The notes: generated by a model from the sequence alone, not told the origin. Shown: positions 17,230 through 25,476, counted from the first letter of the stretch. The stretch: DNA of 38,021 nucleotides from an uncultured Hungatella sp. (GCA_910588505.1 CAJUPQ010000030.1:1-38021); one strand, 5' to 3'. Translations and numbers: made by a program.

Positions 17230-18732
17230 ATGGAAAGGAAGAAAACAGTGGCTGTGATTGTGATATTGTCGCTGTTGGTGATATTTTCTGCTGTTTTTAT
17301 AAAGCTGTTGAGACAAAAACGGATGGAAAGCCAGTATATGGAACAGCTGGAGCTGGGAAACCGGTACTTGACAGAACAGAATTATGAGGAAGCGGTGATG
17401 GCATTTAGCAGGGTGATCGAGATTGATCCAAAGCAGGCGGAAGGATATCTGAAACTGGCAGAAGCATATTCCGGTTTTGGCCAGTATGACAAGGCTGCCA
17501 CGGTTTTGAAACAGGGCTTTGAGATGACAGAGGATGAACAGATAAAGGAACTTTGGCTTAGTGCTGAGAGTAATCTGGCAAGGGTGGAGGAGACAAAGAA
17601 AGGTGAGGGTGAGGAAGAAGAGCCGCCTGACGAGGAAGCTGTCTATAAGGAGATTTTGGATAAATATTATCTGGCGGTTTCCGAACATTGGAAGAGACAA
17701 ATGCTTTTAGATGAAGGATTGTGTTATCTTTGCTCCTATTATGATGGACTGTCTCAGATTGGATATTGTTTTATGGATATTGACGGCAACGGGGTGGAGG
17801 AGTTGTTGATAGGAGAGACGGGGACAGATGGTTATAAAGGGATGTTTTTTGACCTGTATGCCATAATCGACAACAGGGCTGTCCAGATTGCGGTAAGCGG
17901 GGAAAGGGATCGCTATTATTTATGCACAGGCTATAAAATCGCCAATGAAGGTTCCGGGGGAGCTGAGCTGTCGTCTAATACATATTATGAGTTTGATGGA
18001 GAAAGGGGGATGCTGTCTTTGATAGAGGCGGTAACCTATGATGGAGATTATGATGAGAATAATCCGTGGTTTTACAGCGCCGAAGGGGTTGGACGGGAGT
18101 TTTATACGCCGATTTCACAGGAGAGAGCGTTTCAGATACAGAACCAGTATACCTATACAGACATCCCCTTTATATCTTTTGATGAGTATCCATATTCCTG
18201 GGGGATAGAACAGCGGACAAAAGATATTATGACAGAGGCAGTAACAGCCATTGTGTATTATTACCGGGGGCAGGAAACTCTGGCGGAAAATCTGACAGAT
18301 ACGGATATTCAATATTTTCTGGAATGGCATTTGAACAATGAGGGATATGATAATGGAACGGAGAACAAACCGATTTTTGATTCTTATGAATATGACGAAT
18401 ATGGAAGAAAATGGTTTGATATCGAAGATGTTTACAAAAAGATGGAGGACATATATGGAAGAGAAGTGAACAGGGAACTGATTAGCCAAGATATATTATT
18501 TGACTTTCAAGATGGCAGGATCAGTATGCCGGGCGGAGATGGGGATGAATGGCTTCTTTCTACACTTTTAGAATGCGGGACAGAAGATGAAACCGTGACT
18601 CTGCGAATCCATTACCGCATTGAGTATAATGTCCCGGAGCTTAATGCGGAGGAGACTGTGACAGCGACTTTTGAGGAGAATCCTGACAGTTATATGGGAT
18701 ATACTTTGGTGAAGGTGGAATCTATGGAATAG
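17230..18732 (+). CDS. Membrane-anchored TPR protein with unknown C-terminal domain
   Basis: A 500-residue protein beginning two bases after the stop of the preceding gene. An N-terminal membrane anchor (residues 7-27, VAVIVILSLLVIFSAVFIKLL) is followed by TPR units (about 38-105) closely matching those of its upstream neighbour (LELGNRYLTEQNYEEAVMAFSRVIEIDP). After an acidic linker the rest (about 135-500) is unrecognised. It includes FMDIDGNGVEELLIGE, a Ca-loop-like motif that is common in Lachnospiraceae surface proteins. Tyr and acidic residues are abundant. An extracytoplasmic location is inferred from the anchor. The gene is probably co-transcribed with 15428-17227. Confidence 0.75.
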   Translation: MERKKTVAVIVILSLLVIFSAVFIKLLRQKRMESQYMEQLELGNRYLTEQNYEEAVMAFSRVIEIDPKQAEGYLKLAEAYSGFGQYDKAATVLKQGFEMTEDEQIKELWLSAESNLARVEETKKGEGEEEEPPDEEAVYKEILDKYYLAVSEHWKRQMLLDEGLCYLCSYYDGLSQIGYCFMDIDGNGVEELLIGETGTDGYKGMFFDLYAIIDNRAVQIAVSGERDRYYLCTGYKIANEGSGGAELSSNTYYEFDGERGMLSLIEAVTYDGDYDENNPWFYSAEGVGREFYTPISQERAFQIQNQYTYTDIPFISFDEYPYSWGIEQRTKDIMTEAVTAIVYYYRGQETLAENLTDTDIQYFLEWHLNNEGYDNGTENKPIFDSYEYDEYGRKWFDIEDVYKKMEDIYGREVNRELISQDILFDFQDGRISMPGGDGDEWLLSTLLECGTEDETVTLRIHYRIEYNVPELNAEETVTATFEENPDSYMGYTLVKVESME

Positions 18733-18761
18733 TTTTTTGCAAAATCGGAGGGAAAATAACC

Positions 18762-19037
18762 ATGAGAAAAAGAATAATCTGTTTAGCTACAATCGCGTTA
18801 ACAATCTTATGCGCCTGCGGGGAAGGCTACGATTCCGATACTCCCTGTGTTTATTGCGACAGGACTCCCACGAAACGATTTGAGGCAGCATCGGGAGAGT
18901 GCTATGTATGTGAATCCTGCAGTACGGAGTGTATGTTTTGCGATAAAGAGGCAACAAAACAATATTTCAATGGATTAGGGTATCCGACTTTTGTATGCGG
19001 AGAGTGTTATAAGGAAGTTCAGGAACTGAATGAATAA
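18762..19037 (+). CDS. Small Cys-rich lipoprotein, probable zinc-binding
   Basis: A 91-residue protein with a signal peptide ending in a lipobox-like LCAC (lipidated Cys19). The mature part has four Cys clusters: CVYC (29-32), CYVCESC (47-53), CMFC (57-60) and CGEC (79-82). The spacing is that of a double zinc ribbon or knuckle, which is unusual for an exported protein. CGGAGGGAAAATAACC precedes ATG 18762. It lies 29 bases after the TPR gene, suggesting the same operon. The function is not recognised. Confidence 0.72.
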   Translation: MRKRIICLATIALTILCACGEGYDSDTPCVYCDRTPTKRFEAASGECYVCESCSTECMFCDKEATKQYFNGLGYPTFVCGECYKEVQELNE

Positions 19038-19110
19038 TGGAAAGAGAAATCAGGAGTTAATAGTATGATGAAGGACTGCCGGAAAAATCCATGTAGGAGA
19101 GCGCGATACC

Positions 19111-20415
19111 ATGACAAATTACGACTATCTGTATAAAAAAGAATACTACGGCGAAAGTCTCTATAAAAACTATGAAGTAAAAAAGGAGTTAGGCTATCAG
19201 GTGATCAAAAACGGAGTAATCCTGCCCTACAGACAGACGGACCAGGGGCCGGGCGGAGGTGTTTTAGACGGCAAAGGCAGGTTTATTGGCAGCACCTCTC
19301 TCCATGACCACTGCGGCTGCGGGTATGAGTATACCAAAGCGGAAAGGCATGTAGAGTCAACGGTGATCTATCTTGGAATGTTCCATGATATCTGGGGCCA
19401 CTGTCTTACAGACAATCTCCGGCGGCTGTGGTTTTTAAGCTCATCCGCGTACATAGAAAAATTTGGCAGATGCAAACTGGTATTTGTCCCAATGGAGCAG
19501 TTTACTTTTGGGGAGAGCAACCGAAAGCTGCTGGAGATTCTGGGAGTCTGCCCGGATGATTTGCTGCCGGTTACCAAGATTACACAATATGGAACCATCA
19601 TACTTCCGGACGAATGTTTTTTTACACCTGACGGGGATCTGCGCTATTTTACTTCCCAGTACCGGGACATGATCGACCGAATCAGGGATTATGCCGTGGA
19701 ACACAGAAAGCCGACTCCCTATAAAAAGGTTTATTTTTCTTACAGAAATTATACTCATTTTAAGCAGTTTGGCGAGGAACGGCTGGAGCGGTATTTTGGC
19801 TCAAAAGGGTATCAGGTGCTGTATCCGGAAAAGATGACCTTTGAGGAGCAGCTGAATGTCCTGATAAACTGTGACAGCTTTGCCTCCACCATTGGTTCCT
19901 GTTCCCATAATATTCTCTTTTTACAGGATCACACAAAGGTGATATTGATTCCCCGGGCCAATTATCTGACAGGATATCAGCTGACTGTGGATCAGGTTCA
20001 CGAGCTGGATATCACCTATATTGACTCCACTTTGTCGCTGTTTGCAGCCAGGTTTCCGTGGGAAGGGCCGTTCTACTTTTTTGTCAGCAGCAGGCTGATG
20101 GATTATTTTAAGGATGGCAGGAAAAGAGACCGCAGGTACTGGATTGAGAACTTTAAGGGGTTTAAGTGGTATGCCGTTCACGGTCTCAATTATGGAAGAG
20201 GGGCCAGCGGGAAGGTCTATGAATATTACAGCGAGACGGCAGCCGCATGTCTGGAACAGTTTTGCCAGGCAAACAGGTGGACCAGGGTGAAACGGGTGGC
20301 GATGAAAGCGTTTATCTTTGGGGGGCGTATGGTTGGGAAACTGAAGTTTCTAAAGTTTCCAAAACCTATGAAGGCAGGAAGACGCAAAGGCACGCAGACA
20401 GCAATGAACCGATGA
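19111..20415 (+). CDS. GT61-type glycosyltransferase
   Basis: A 434-residue soluble protein resembling the DUF563/GT61 family. Signature regions are LGMFHDIWGHCLTDNLRRLWFL (about 86-107), the central YKKVYFSYRNYTHFKQFGEERL, and MTFEEQLNVLINCDSFASTIGSCSHNILFL (about 243-272), which is the usual nucleotide-sugar-binding end of this family. The C-terminal 60 residues are basic and may contact the membrane. Bacterial members add sugars to surface polysaccharides. GTAGGAGAG precedes ATG 19111. It is followed at once by a polytopic membrane protein gene, suggesting a two-gene surface-glycan unit inserted into the lipoprotein cluster. Confidence 0.72.
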   Translation: MTNYDYLYKKEYYGESLYKNYEVKKELGYQVIKNGVILPYRQTDQGPGGGVLDGKGRFIGSTSLHDHCGCGYEYTKAERHVESTVIYLGMFHDIWGHCLTDNLRRLWFLSSSAYIEKFGRCKLVFVPMEQFTFGESNRKLLEILGVCPDDLLPVTKITQYGTIILPDECFFTPDGDLRYFTSQYRDMIDRIRDYAVEHRKPTPYKKVYFSYRNYTHFKQFGEERLERYFGSKGYQVLYPEKMTFEEQLNVLINCDSFASTIGSCSHNILFLQDHTKVILIPRANYLTGYQLTVDQVHELDITYIDSTLSLFAARFPWEGPFYFFVSSRLMDYFKDGRKRDRRYWIENFKGFKWYAVHGLNYGRGASGKVYEYYSETAAACLEQFCQANRWTRVKRVAMKAFIFGGRMVGKLKFLKFPKPMKAGRRKGTQTAMNR

Positions 20416-20425
20416 GGAGTTGTGG

Positions 20426-21682
20426 ATGAAAAGCAGCAGGAAAAGAAATTGTAAGATTATGATCTATATGGGGCTGTTTTTCCTGGTCCTGTTTATCCAT
20501 ATGCCATGGGATATCATCAGCGACGACGCGGTAAATCTCCGGCTGGAATTGTCGTGTTCCCAGTATTTTATGAGACAGTGGAGGGAAAACGGGCGGTATT
20601 TTACGGATACCCTGGCGTACATCTTTTTAAACGGGCCTTTTGTGGTATGGAAGCTGTTTGATTCGGTTCTCTATGTATTGCTGGCAATGATGACGGCATA
20701 TCTCTTTGGGGATGATGTGATGTGGGACCTGGCGTGCTGCGGAATGGTGGCGTTATTTCCCTTTGAGTATATGATTAGCGCGGGGTATATTGCAACCTCA
20801 GCTAATTACATGTATCCGGTTTTTTGTGTGGTACTTGTCTTTTTCTGTTTGAAGAGAATCTATGAGGAGAAGGGAAAGGCATGGGAGATCGTCTGTATTG
20901 TTTTGGCAACCTTGTACGGCACGAACCATGAGCAGGCAGGGATTGCCCTGATATGCAGTCTGGCCTGTGGAGCGGTCTTGTGGAGAACATGGGGGGAGAG
21001 GAAAGGAGCGGAGTTTGGCAGGATCCTGTACGGGGAATTAGGGTTTGCGCTTCTATGTTTTGGCATCAGTTTTTTCTCACCGGGACACCTGGCGCGGATG
21101 AGATCTACCGTAGAGATGGAGGTGTGGCTGCCGCAGTACGCGCAGTGGAGTCTGGTTACTAAGGTCTATCGGGGATATACCAGCACAGTGGCGGTGCTGC
21201 TTTTTCAGAGACAGGATCTGGTAACGGTTTTTCTGGTTCTTGTGGCCGCCTTGTCTTTGAGAAAGAGATTTTGGGCCGGGATGGTCCCTCTGGTTACGGA
21301 GATGGCGGTGAAATGGGCCGGGTATGACCGGTTTGTCGTGTTCTTCCCCTACTCCCGGGGAATGCCGGATATCGATCTGCTGGAACATGGGGCGGGGCCC
21401 TGGGCTGCATTGGTGTTATCGGCGGTGATGATTGGAGGGACGGTTTTTAGTCTGTATCGGGTCGTGGAACATAAGAGGAGGCTTGGGGTGGTGTATGGGC
21501 TGCTTTTTATTGCCGCCTGTACAAGGGAGATGATGGGATTTTCCGCAACTATCTACGCGTCGTCATTCAGGACGTTTACCTGCAGTCTTTTTGCTGTAGG
21601 GGTGTGCGGGGTGGTGTTGATGAAGGAGTGGGTGGAAGGGGGGAGGGAATGTGTATTTGGAGATGAAAAAGAGCTTGTTTGA
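20426..21682 (+). CDS. Polytopic membrane protein, possible GT-C type glycosyltransferase (DUF6056-like)
   Basis: A 418-residue protein with about ten membrane segments. ATG 20426 is preferred since GAGGAG lies 7 bases upstream; a TTG at 20420 is possible. Residues 25-75 contain HMPWDIISDDAVNLRLELSC and RQWRENGRYFTDTL, the acidic and aromatic first extracytoplasmic loop typical of GtrII/DUF6056-like and other GT-C membrane glycosyltransferases. A TNHEQAG motif follows near 160. The family assignment rests on topology and these loops, so it is moderate. The position after a GT61 gene supports a role in decorating a surface glycan. The 3' end overlaps the next gene by 32 bases. Confidence 0.6.
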   Translation: MKSSRKRNCKIMIYMGLFFLVLFIHMPWDIISDDAVNLRLELSCSQYFMRQWRENGRYFTDTLAYIFLNGPFVVWKLFDSVLYVLLAMMTAYLFGDDVMWDLACCGMVALFPFEYMISAGYIATSANYMYPVFCVVLVFFCLKRIYEEKGKAWEIVCIVLATLYGTNHEQAGIALICSLACGAVLWRTWGERKGAEFGRILYGELGFALLCFGISFFSPGHLARMRSTVEMEVWLPQYAQWSLVTKVYRGYTSTVAVLLFQRQDLVTVFLVLVAALSLRKRFWAGMVPLVTEMAVKWAGYDRFVVFFPYSRGMPDIDLLEHGAGPWAALVLSAVMIGGTVFSLYRVVEHKRRLGVVYGLLFIAACTREMMGFSATIYASSFRTFTCSLFAVGVCGVVLMKEWVEGGRECVFGDEKELV

Positions 21683-22076
21683 TGAGATCATCCATAGTTC
21701 TTCCGGATTTGGATATGAGACAGGTGGATTTGTCGGTGTTTGTGGTAATAAAATCTGTGTGTGGGCTTTTGATGAGGGAGTTAGAGGAGCGCGGGAAGGA
21801 GTCTATTGCCCCAATAAGAATAAGTTCTACTTTATGATCAGCAGCTGGAGGGAGATAGGAGTTACTTGTTTGGGGATCGTGCATACACACCTTAATGGCA
21901 ATCCACAGTTATCCCAGGGAGATGTTCGCTATATAAACTCTATTTTTGATAGGAATGGGAATTTAGTGAAAATGTTTTTTCCCATAGTGATTCCTGATAA
22001 AGAGATTCATGTTTATGGTTCCCGTCGAAAGGATGGGGAGGTTTTGATTCAGTTGGTTCCACTAAAAATTATATAA
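21651..22076 (+). CDS. JAB1/MPN (JAMM) zinc metalloprotease
   Basis: A 141-residue single-domain protein with a complete JAMM active site: Glu23 (YETGGFVG), His78-Thr-His80, Ser88 and Asp91 (HTHLNGNPQLSQGD), matching H-x-H-x7-S-x2-D. JAMM proteins are zinc isopeptidases or peptidases. In bacteria they accompany ubiquitin-like proteins, phage tail factors or sulfur-carrier pathways. The GTG start (21651) follows GGAGGG closely and overlaps the upstream membrane protein gene by 32 bases; ATG 21663 is an alternative. A YukD-type ubiquitin-fold protein is encoded 13 kb upstream, but it has no diglycine tail, so a direct substrate relation is doubtful. It starts the AT-rich cassette. Confidence 0.85.
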   Translation: MYLEMKKSLFDEIIHSSSGFGYETGGFVGVCGNKICVWAFDEGVRGAREGVYCPNKNKFYFMISSWREIGVTCLGIVHTHLNGNPQLSQGDVRYINSIFDRNGNLVKMFFPIVIPDKEIHVYGSRRKDGEVLIQLVPLKII

Positions 22077-22093
22077 ACAAGGAGGAAAAAGAA

Positions 22094-22279
22094 ATGAAAG
22101 GTAAGAAAGAATGGGAGATTGTTTTGCCGGAGGGGCAGCTTTGCGGCCATAACTGCGGAGATGGATGTATTTACTGGGAGCCTTATAAGAGAGATAGCAA
22201 TGGAAGGCAGTATTGTAATCATTATGGAACGTATTACTATCCGTCTGAAAGGCAGGGATGTCTTAGTTTTAAAAAATAA
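22094..22279 (+). CDS. Small Cys-rich protein A (twin of 22845-23042)
   Basis: A 61-residue protein with AAGGAGG before ATG 22094. It has five Cys (17, 21, 25, 41, 56) and two His (19, 43) in the pattern CxHNCxDGCIYWEP then QYCNHYxxYYYPSxRxGCLS. The spacing suggests metal binding or a redox role. No signal peptide is present. A close paralogue lies one gene downstream. I do not recognise the family. It lies 18 bases after the JAMM protease gene and is probably co-expressed with it. Confidence 0.75.
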   Translation: MKGKKEWEIVLPEGQLCGHNCGDGCIYWEPYKRDSNGRQYCNHYGTYYYPSERQGCLSFKK

Positions 22280-22291
22280 AGGAAGTATGAA

Positions 22292-22792
22292 ATGATAAAA
22301 CTAATATTATTTATTGTGATTACATTTGTTGTTCTGGTTGTTTGGTCTATGTCCTGCTCACCTTCTGTGAAACCAGGGGAAGAGTGGAGACGATCTTTAA
22401 ACGGAGTTTTAATGAAAGAGGGAACTAGTGAAAATGAAGAAGATATGTATGCCTACCAGAAAAAAGTACCAGGAGTAGATTTTGAAGAGGTAGTGATTAA
22501 CTGTATGGACGGAGAAATATGTATAGGTAAAAAGTGGTATCGCAGACGATATGGCCTATGGGAGGTTTATCGGTTCAGAGACAGTGAATCTATCTGGTAT
22601 GAGAGATTGGATAAGTGGGGGTATACACCTGAAGAGGGAGTTTCTTACTGCAAATTAGGGTGCAGAAACACTGGCCGAACTTGGGAACAGGAAAAAAATA
22701 GGTTGATTAAAATGTTTTTTCCTGACGAGTGGTTTGCGGCGGAGGAATATTTTGAGTATTTAAGGATAAAAGAGAAGGAAAGATTTGGATAA
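22292..22792 (+). CDS. Single-pass membrane or exported protein of unknown function
   Basis: A 166-residue protein with an N-terminal hydrophobic segment (residues 2-20, IKLILFIVITFVVLVVWSM) followed by SCSP; a lipoprotein is possible but the lipobox is poor. The remainder is polar and rich in Trp, Tyr and Glu, with Cys at several positions (INCMDGEICIGKKWYRRRYG, YCKLGCRNTG). No known domain is recognised. AAAGGAAG precedes ATG 22292. The gene sits between the two Cys-rich twins, which implies the trio was duplicated or functions together. Confidence 0.65.
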   Translation: MIKLILFIVITFVVLVVWSMSCSPSVKPGEEWRRSLNGVLMKEGTSENEEDMYAYQKKVPGVDFEEVVINCMDGEICIGKKWYRRRYGLWEVYRFRDSESIWYERLDKWGYTPEEGVSYCKLGCRNTGRTWEQEKNRLIKMFFPDEWFAAEEYFEYLRIKEKERFG

Positions 22793-22844
22793 ATATTAAA
22801 TATTTAATTTCGTTCTAACTAGAAAGCTTATAGGAGGAAAGTAA

Positions 22845-23042
22845 ATGGAAAATAAGAAAGAATTAAAGATTATATTGCCGGAGGGACAGTTTTGCAGTCA
22901 TAACTGCACAGATGGAAAGGGATGTATTTACTGGGAACCTCATAAAAAAGATGGACATGACAGACAGTATTGTAATCATTATAGAAGTTATTACTACCCG
23001 TCTGACAGAGAAGGATGTCTTAGTTATAAGGAACTAAAATAA
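22845..23042 (+). CDS. Small Cys-rich protein B (twin of 22094-22279)
   Basis: A 65-residue protein with ATAGGAGG before ATG 22845. It aligns end to end with the protein at 22094: LPEGQxCxHNCxDG, CIYWEP, RQYCNHY, YYYPSxRxGCLSYK. A two-residue insertion (KG) precedes the third Cys; the Cys are at 17, 21, 27, 43 and 58. All five Cys and both patterned His are conserved between the copies, which supports purifying selection on a metal- or redox-binding fold. The function is unknown. Confidence 0.75.
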   Translation: MENKKELKIILPEGQFCSHNCTDGKGCIYWEPHKKDGHDRQYCNHYRSYYYPSDREGCLSYKELK

Positions 23043-23089
23043 GGTTTTGTGATACCTTAGGGATTCTAGTATTAATCTGACAGTATATG

Positions 23090-23141
23090 TTCTCCCAGCT
23101 TGGATTTACTTCAATACAGGAAGCCATCTAAGATGGGAGAA
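23090..23141 (+). ncRNA. Strong three-part RNA hairpin upstream of a membrane protein gene
   Basis: TTCTCCCA (23090-23097) pairs with TGGGAGAA (23134-23141). After a one-by-one mismatch, CTTGGAT (23099-23105) pairs with ATCTAAG (23126-23132), and a CTTC/GAAG helix (23109-23112 and 23120-23123) closes a 7-base loop. There is no T-tract. CTGACAG occurs just before (about 23077) and just after (about 23147) the hairpin. A leader element or processing site for the following genes is possible. Confidence 0.45.
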
Positions 23142-23190
23142 AAATGCTGACAGAGATTATTATAATAGATAAGGGAGAAGAATAATGTGA

Positions 23191-23532
23191 ATGACATATT
23201 TTGGAACAACAAAGGAAGAGGAAGTAAGCAGAATAAAAGATTTATGGAAGAAATCTTTATTGGTTTTTATTGTAGTTGGCGTGTTAATGGTGGCGGCAGA
23301 GGGAAGTATCCTGGCGTTTTTAGGCGGTATCGTGCCGTTCTTTCTGGTTTGGGGATTTCAGGCATGTTTCTCTACAGCAGGAGGGATCATTGGTTTTATA
23401 ACAGATTTAATACCTATTGAGATACTTAAATTTATAGCTAAACTGCTTGCGTTCTGTTTTTTTGGTACATTTGTCGGGATGTTTTATTTTGTGTTAGGGA
23501 ATATAAAACTTTATTCAATTATGAAGAATTAG
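23191..23532 (+). CDS. Small polytopic membrane protein
   Basis: A 113-residue protein with three hydrophobic segments (about 24-43, 45-72 and 78-105) and few charged residues after the N-terminal 20. GGAGAAG lies about 12 bases before ATG 23191. No family is recognised. It may share an operon with the zinc-ribbon membrane protein that follows 38 bases later. Confidence 0.6.
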   Translation: MTYFGTTKEEEVSRIKDLWKKSLLVFIVVGVLMVAAEGSILAFLGGIVPFFLVWGFQACFSTAGGIIGFITDLIPIEILKFIAKLLAFCFFGTFVGMFYFVLGNIKLYSIMKN

Positions 23533-23570
23533 GATTTAAACTTTTTGCTTATTAAGGGAGGAATTGCATT

Positions 23571-24212
23571 ATGTATTGTAAAAAATGCGGAAAAGAAATG
23601 GAAGATGACGCGAAATTCTGCAAATTCTGCGGAACTGCTGTGGAAGGAGGGAGAAGCTTTGCCAGACCAGATATAAAAATTGATGTAAAAGGGAATCTTC
23701 TCTGGATGGCGGCCGCGTTTTTTGTGATCTTATGGCAGGGGATGAAGCCCTGGATAAAGATAGATCTTCCGTTTATGGCCACAATGGAGATACAGTGGTA
23801 TAAGATTTTTAAAATATTCAAAAAGATTCAGGAGTTTGTGGGAAGTATAGCATATGGTTCCGAAGGACTGGAACTGTCAGGCTATATCTTCATAGGTATG
23901 ATACCGTTTCTTTTATGGGCGGCGGCCGGTTTATCAATCTTGTATGCAGGGTATCTGCTCTATAGGAAGGAACGCAAAATAAAGGTATTGGGCGCTGCAA
24001 AATGGGCTGTGAAACTGTCCTTGGCGGCCTCAGCGTTATCTATAGCAGTTCTTTTGTGCCTGGGCATTTTTCTTTCGGCCGAAATGAACGGAATTATTGA
24101 TCTGAATATTATTAAGCCTACCAGAGCTAACTATATTGTATTTATTGTTTCATTTTTAGATTGGAAAATATTGATACCTAGATATCAGAGAGAACTGGAT
24201 GGAACCTTATGA
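23571..24212 (+). CDS. Zinc-ribbon membrane protein
   Basis: A 213-residue protein. The N-terminus is a zinc ribbon of the common prokaryotic type (MYCKKCGKEMEDDAKFCKFCGTAVE; Cys at 3, 6, 17 and 20). It is followed by three to four membrane segments (about 43-58, 107-131, 142-170 and near 190). Such proteins place a metal-binding module on the cytoplasmic face of the membrane; their roles are mostly unknown. GGGAGG precedes ATG 23571. The end overlaps the next start by four bases (ATGA), so the two are translationally coupled. Confidence 0.75.
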   Translation: MYCKKCGKEMEDDAKFCKFCGTAVEGGRSFARPDIKIDVKGNLLWMAAAFFVILWQGMKPWIKIDLPFMATMEIQWYKIFKIFKKIQEFVGSIAYGSEGLELSGYIFIGMIPFLLWAAAGLSILYAGYLLYRKERKIKVLGAAKWAVKLSLAASALSIAVLLCLGIFLSAEMNGIIDLNIIKPTRANYIVFIVSFLDWKILIPRYQRELDGTL

Positions 24213-25381
24213 AAAAAATCAAAAGGACAGTCGTATACTTCATTATACTGCTTTTGATCTGCGGGTGTGAAAAGACTAAGACTATAGAGCAGCAGATAGC
24301 TGAACAGATGGAATTGGGAGAGAAGTACTTATTAGAACAAAAGTATGAGGAGGCTATCGTTGTTTTTAATAAGGCGATAGAAATAGAACCTCAGAATATA
24401 GTTTTATATGAGAGACTGGCATATGCCTATTCCTTGCAGGGGAATGAAGAAAAAATGCTGGAAACTATATACAAAGGGATTATAATTGTCCAGGAATTAT
24501 CAGGAGAAGAAAGGAAAGAATTTGTTGACTATGCAGAAGAGACCCTTTTGGAAATTATAGAAAATCATGAACAAAAGGGAGATTTAGATAAGGCGATTGA
24601 GATAGCCGAACATGGTAAGGAAATCAGTGAAGTCATAAGCGAAAAGTTGGAAGAATTGATTCGTAAAAAGAAGGCGGAAGAAAAAAGAAAATATATTTTT
24701 GAAGAAGGAGAGGAATTGTTAGAGCAGCTGTATCAGGCAGCACAGAATGAAGATTATTCAAAAATTTCACTTTTAATTTCCAGTGAAGAGGCGGATACCA
24801 TTATATGGAGCAATCTGGGTATTGATGACAGTATTTCATATCCAGAGGAGAATGGTATTCAAATGCAAATTTATATTAAGCCAGTATATGATGACTCGGT
24901 ATATGACGAAGAGAGGGGATACTGGTATTTGGGTACGGGAGTATACTATGGCAATTTAGTGAACGGAAAAAAAGAAGGGAGTGGTTGGGCAATACTTGAT
25001 TTTGCCCCTGAAAATAGTCCCGGTTCTTATCAAAAGTTTGACGGAGAATGGAAAAATAATGCACCCAATGGAAATGGGGAACTGATATCTGTCAATATAG
25101 TGGAAAGGAGACAGGAAAGAATCGTGGGGAATTACACAGATGGGTTGGAGAATGGCCATATGGTGAACGTTTCATCTAAGCCTGATATAGTCATTCAATG
25201 GGATTATGATTCTATAATGGGAGTACGCCAAAAGAAGGGAGAGGATTTATATGGTGATGGTTCCTATGTGTATTCCTATGGCATTTATTTAGATGCCGAA
25301 CATAAAAATGCAACGGGGAATCCAAGTGCTTCTGTATCTGAAGGAGTAAAATGTGGAATCCCAGGGTGGAGGACAGAGTGA
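24209..25381 (+). CDS. TPR and MORN-repeat lipoprotein
   Basis: A 390-residue lipoprotein with signal MKKIKRTVVYFIILLLICGC (Cys20). A TPR unit (MELGEKYLLEQKYEEAIVVFNKAIEIEP, then LYERLAYAYSLQG) closely matches the ones at 15428 and 17230. A helical, coiled-coil-like stretch follows (about 105-180). The C-terminal half has MORN-like repeats (YYGNLVNGKKEGSGW, KFDGEWKNNAPNGNGEL, IVGNYTDGLENGHMV). It overlaps the zinc-ribbon gene by four bases. It is probably exported and anchored outside; its ligand is unknown. It closes the AT-rich cassette. Confidence 0.78.
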   Translation: MKKIKRTVVYFIILLLICGCEKTKTIEQQIAEQMELGEKYLLEQKYEEAIVVFNKAIEIEPQNIVLYERLAYAYSLQGNEEKMLETIYKGIIIVQELSGEERKEFVDYAEETLLEIIENHEQKGDLDKAIEIAEHGKEISEVISEKLEELIRKKKAEEKRKYIFEEGEELLEQLYQAAQNEDYSKISLLISSEEADTIIWSNLGIDDSISYPEENGIQMQIYIKPVYDDSVYDEERGYWYLGTGVYYGNLVNGKKEGSGWAILDFAPENSPGSYQKFDGEWKNNAPNGNGELISVNIVERRQERIVGNYTDGLENGHMVNVSSKPDIVIQWDYDSIMGVRQKKGEDLYGDGSYVYSYGIYLDAEHKNATGNPSASVSEGVKCGIPGWRTE

Positions 25382-25476
25382 TGTGGCGTAGTTTTATTCC
25401 AGGGATGAATTTGGTATCGAACTATTGGACTGCGCGGTTTTGGAATTTGCGACTGTGAGAGAGGTTGATAAATTTA

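Noticed and set aside
23187..23420. GTG-initiated frame overlapping the small membrane protein gene
   Set aside because: It is an out-of-frame, arginine-rich translation. The frame starting at 23191 gives clean membrane segments and the normal ending.
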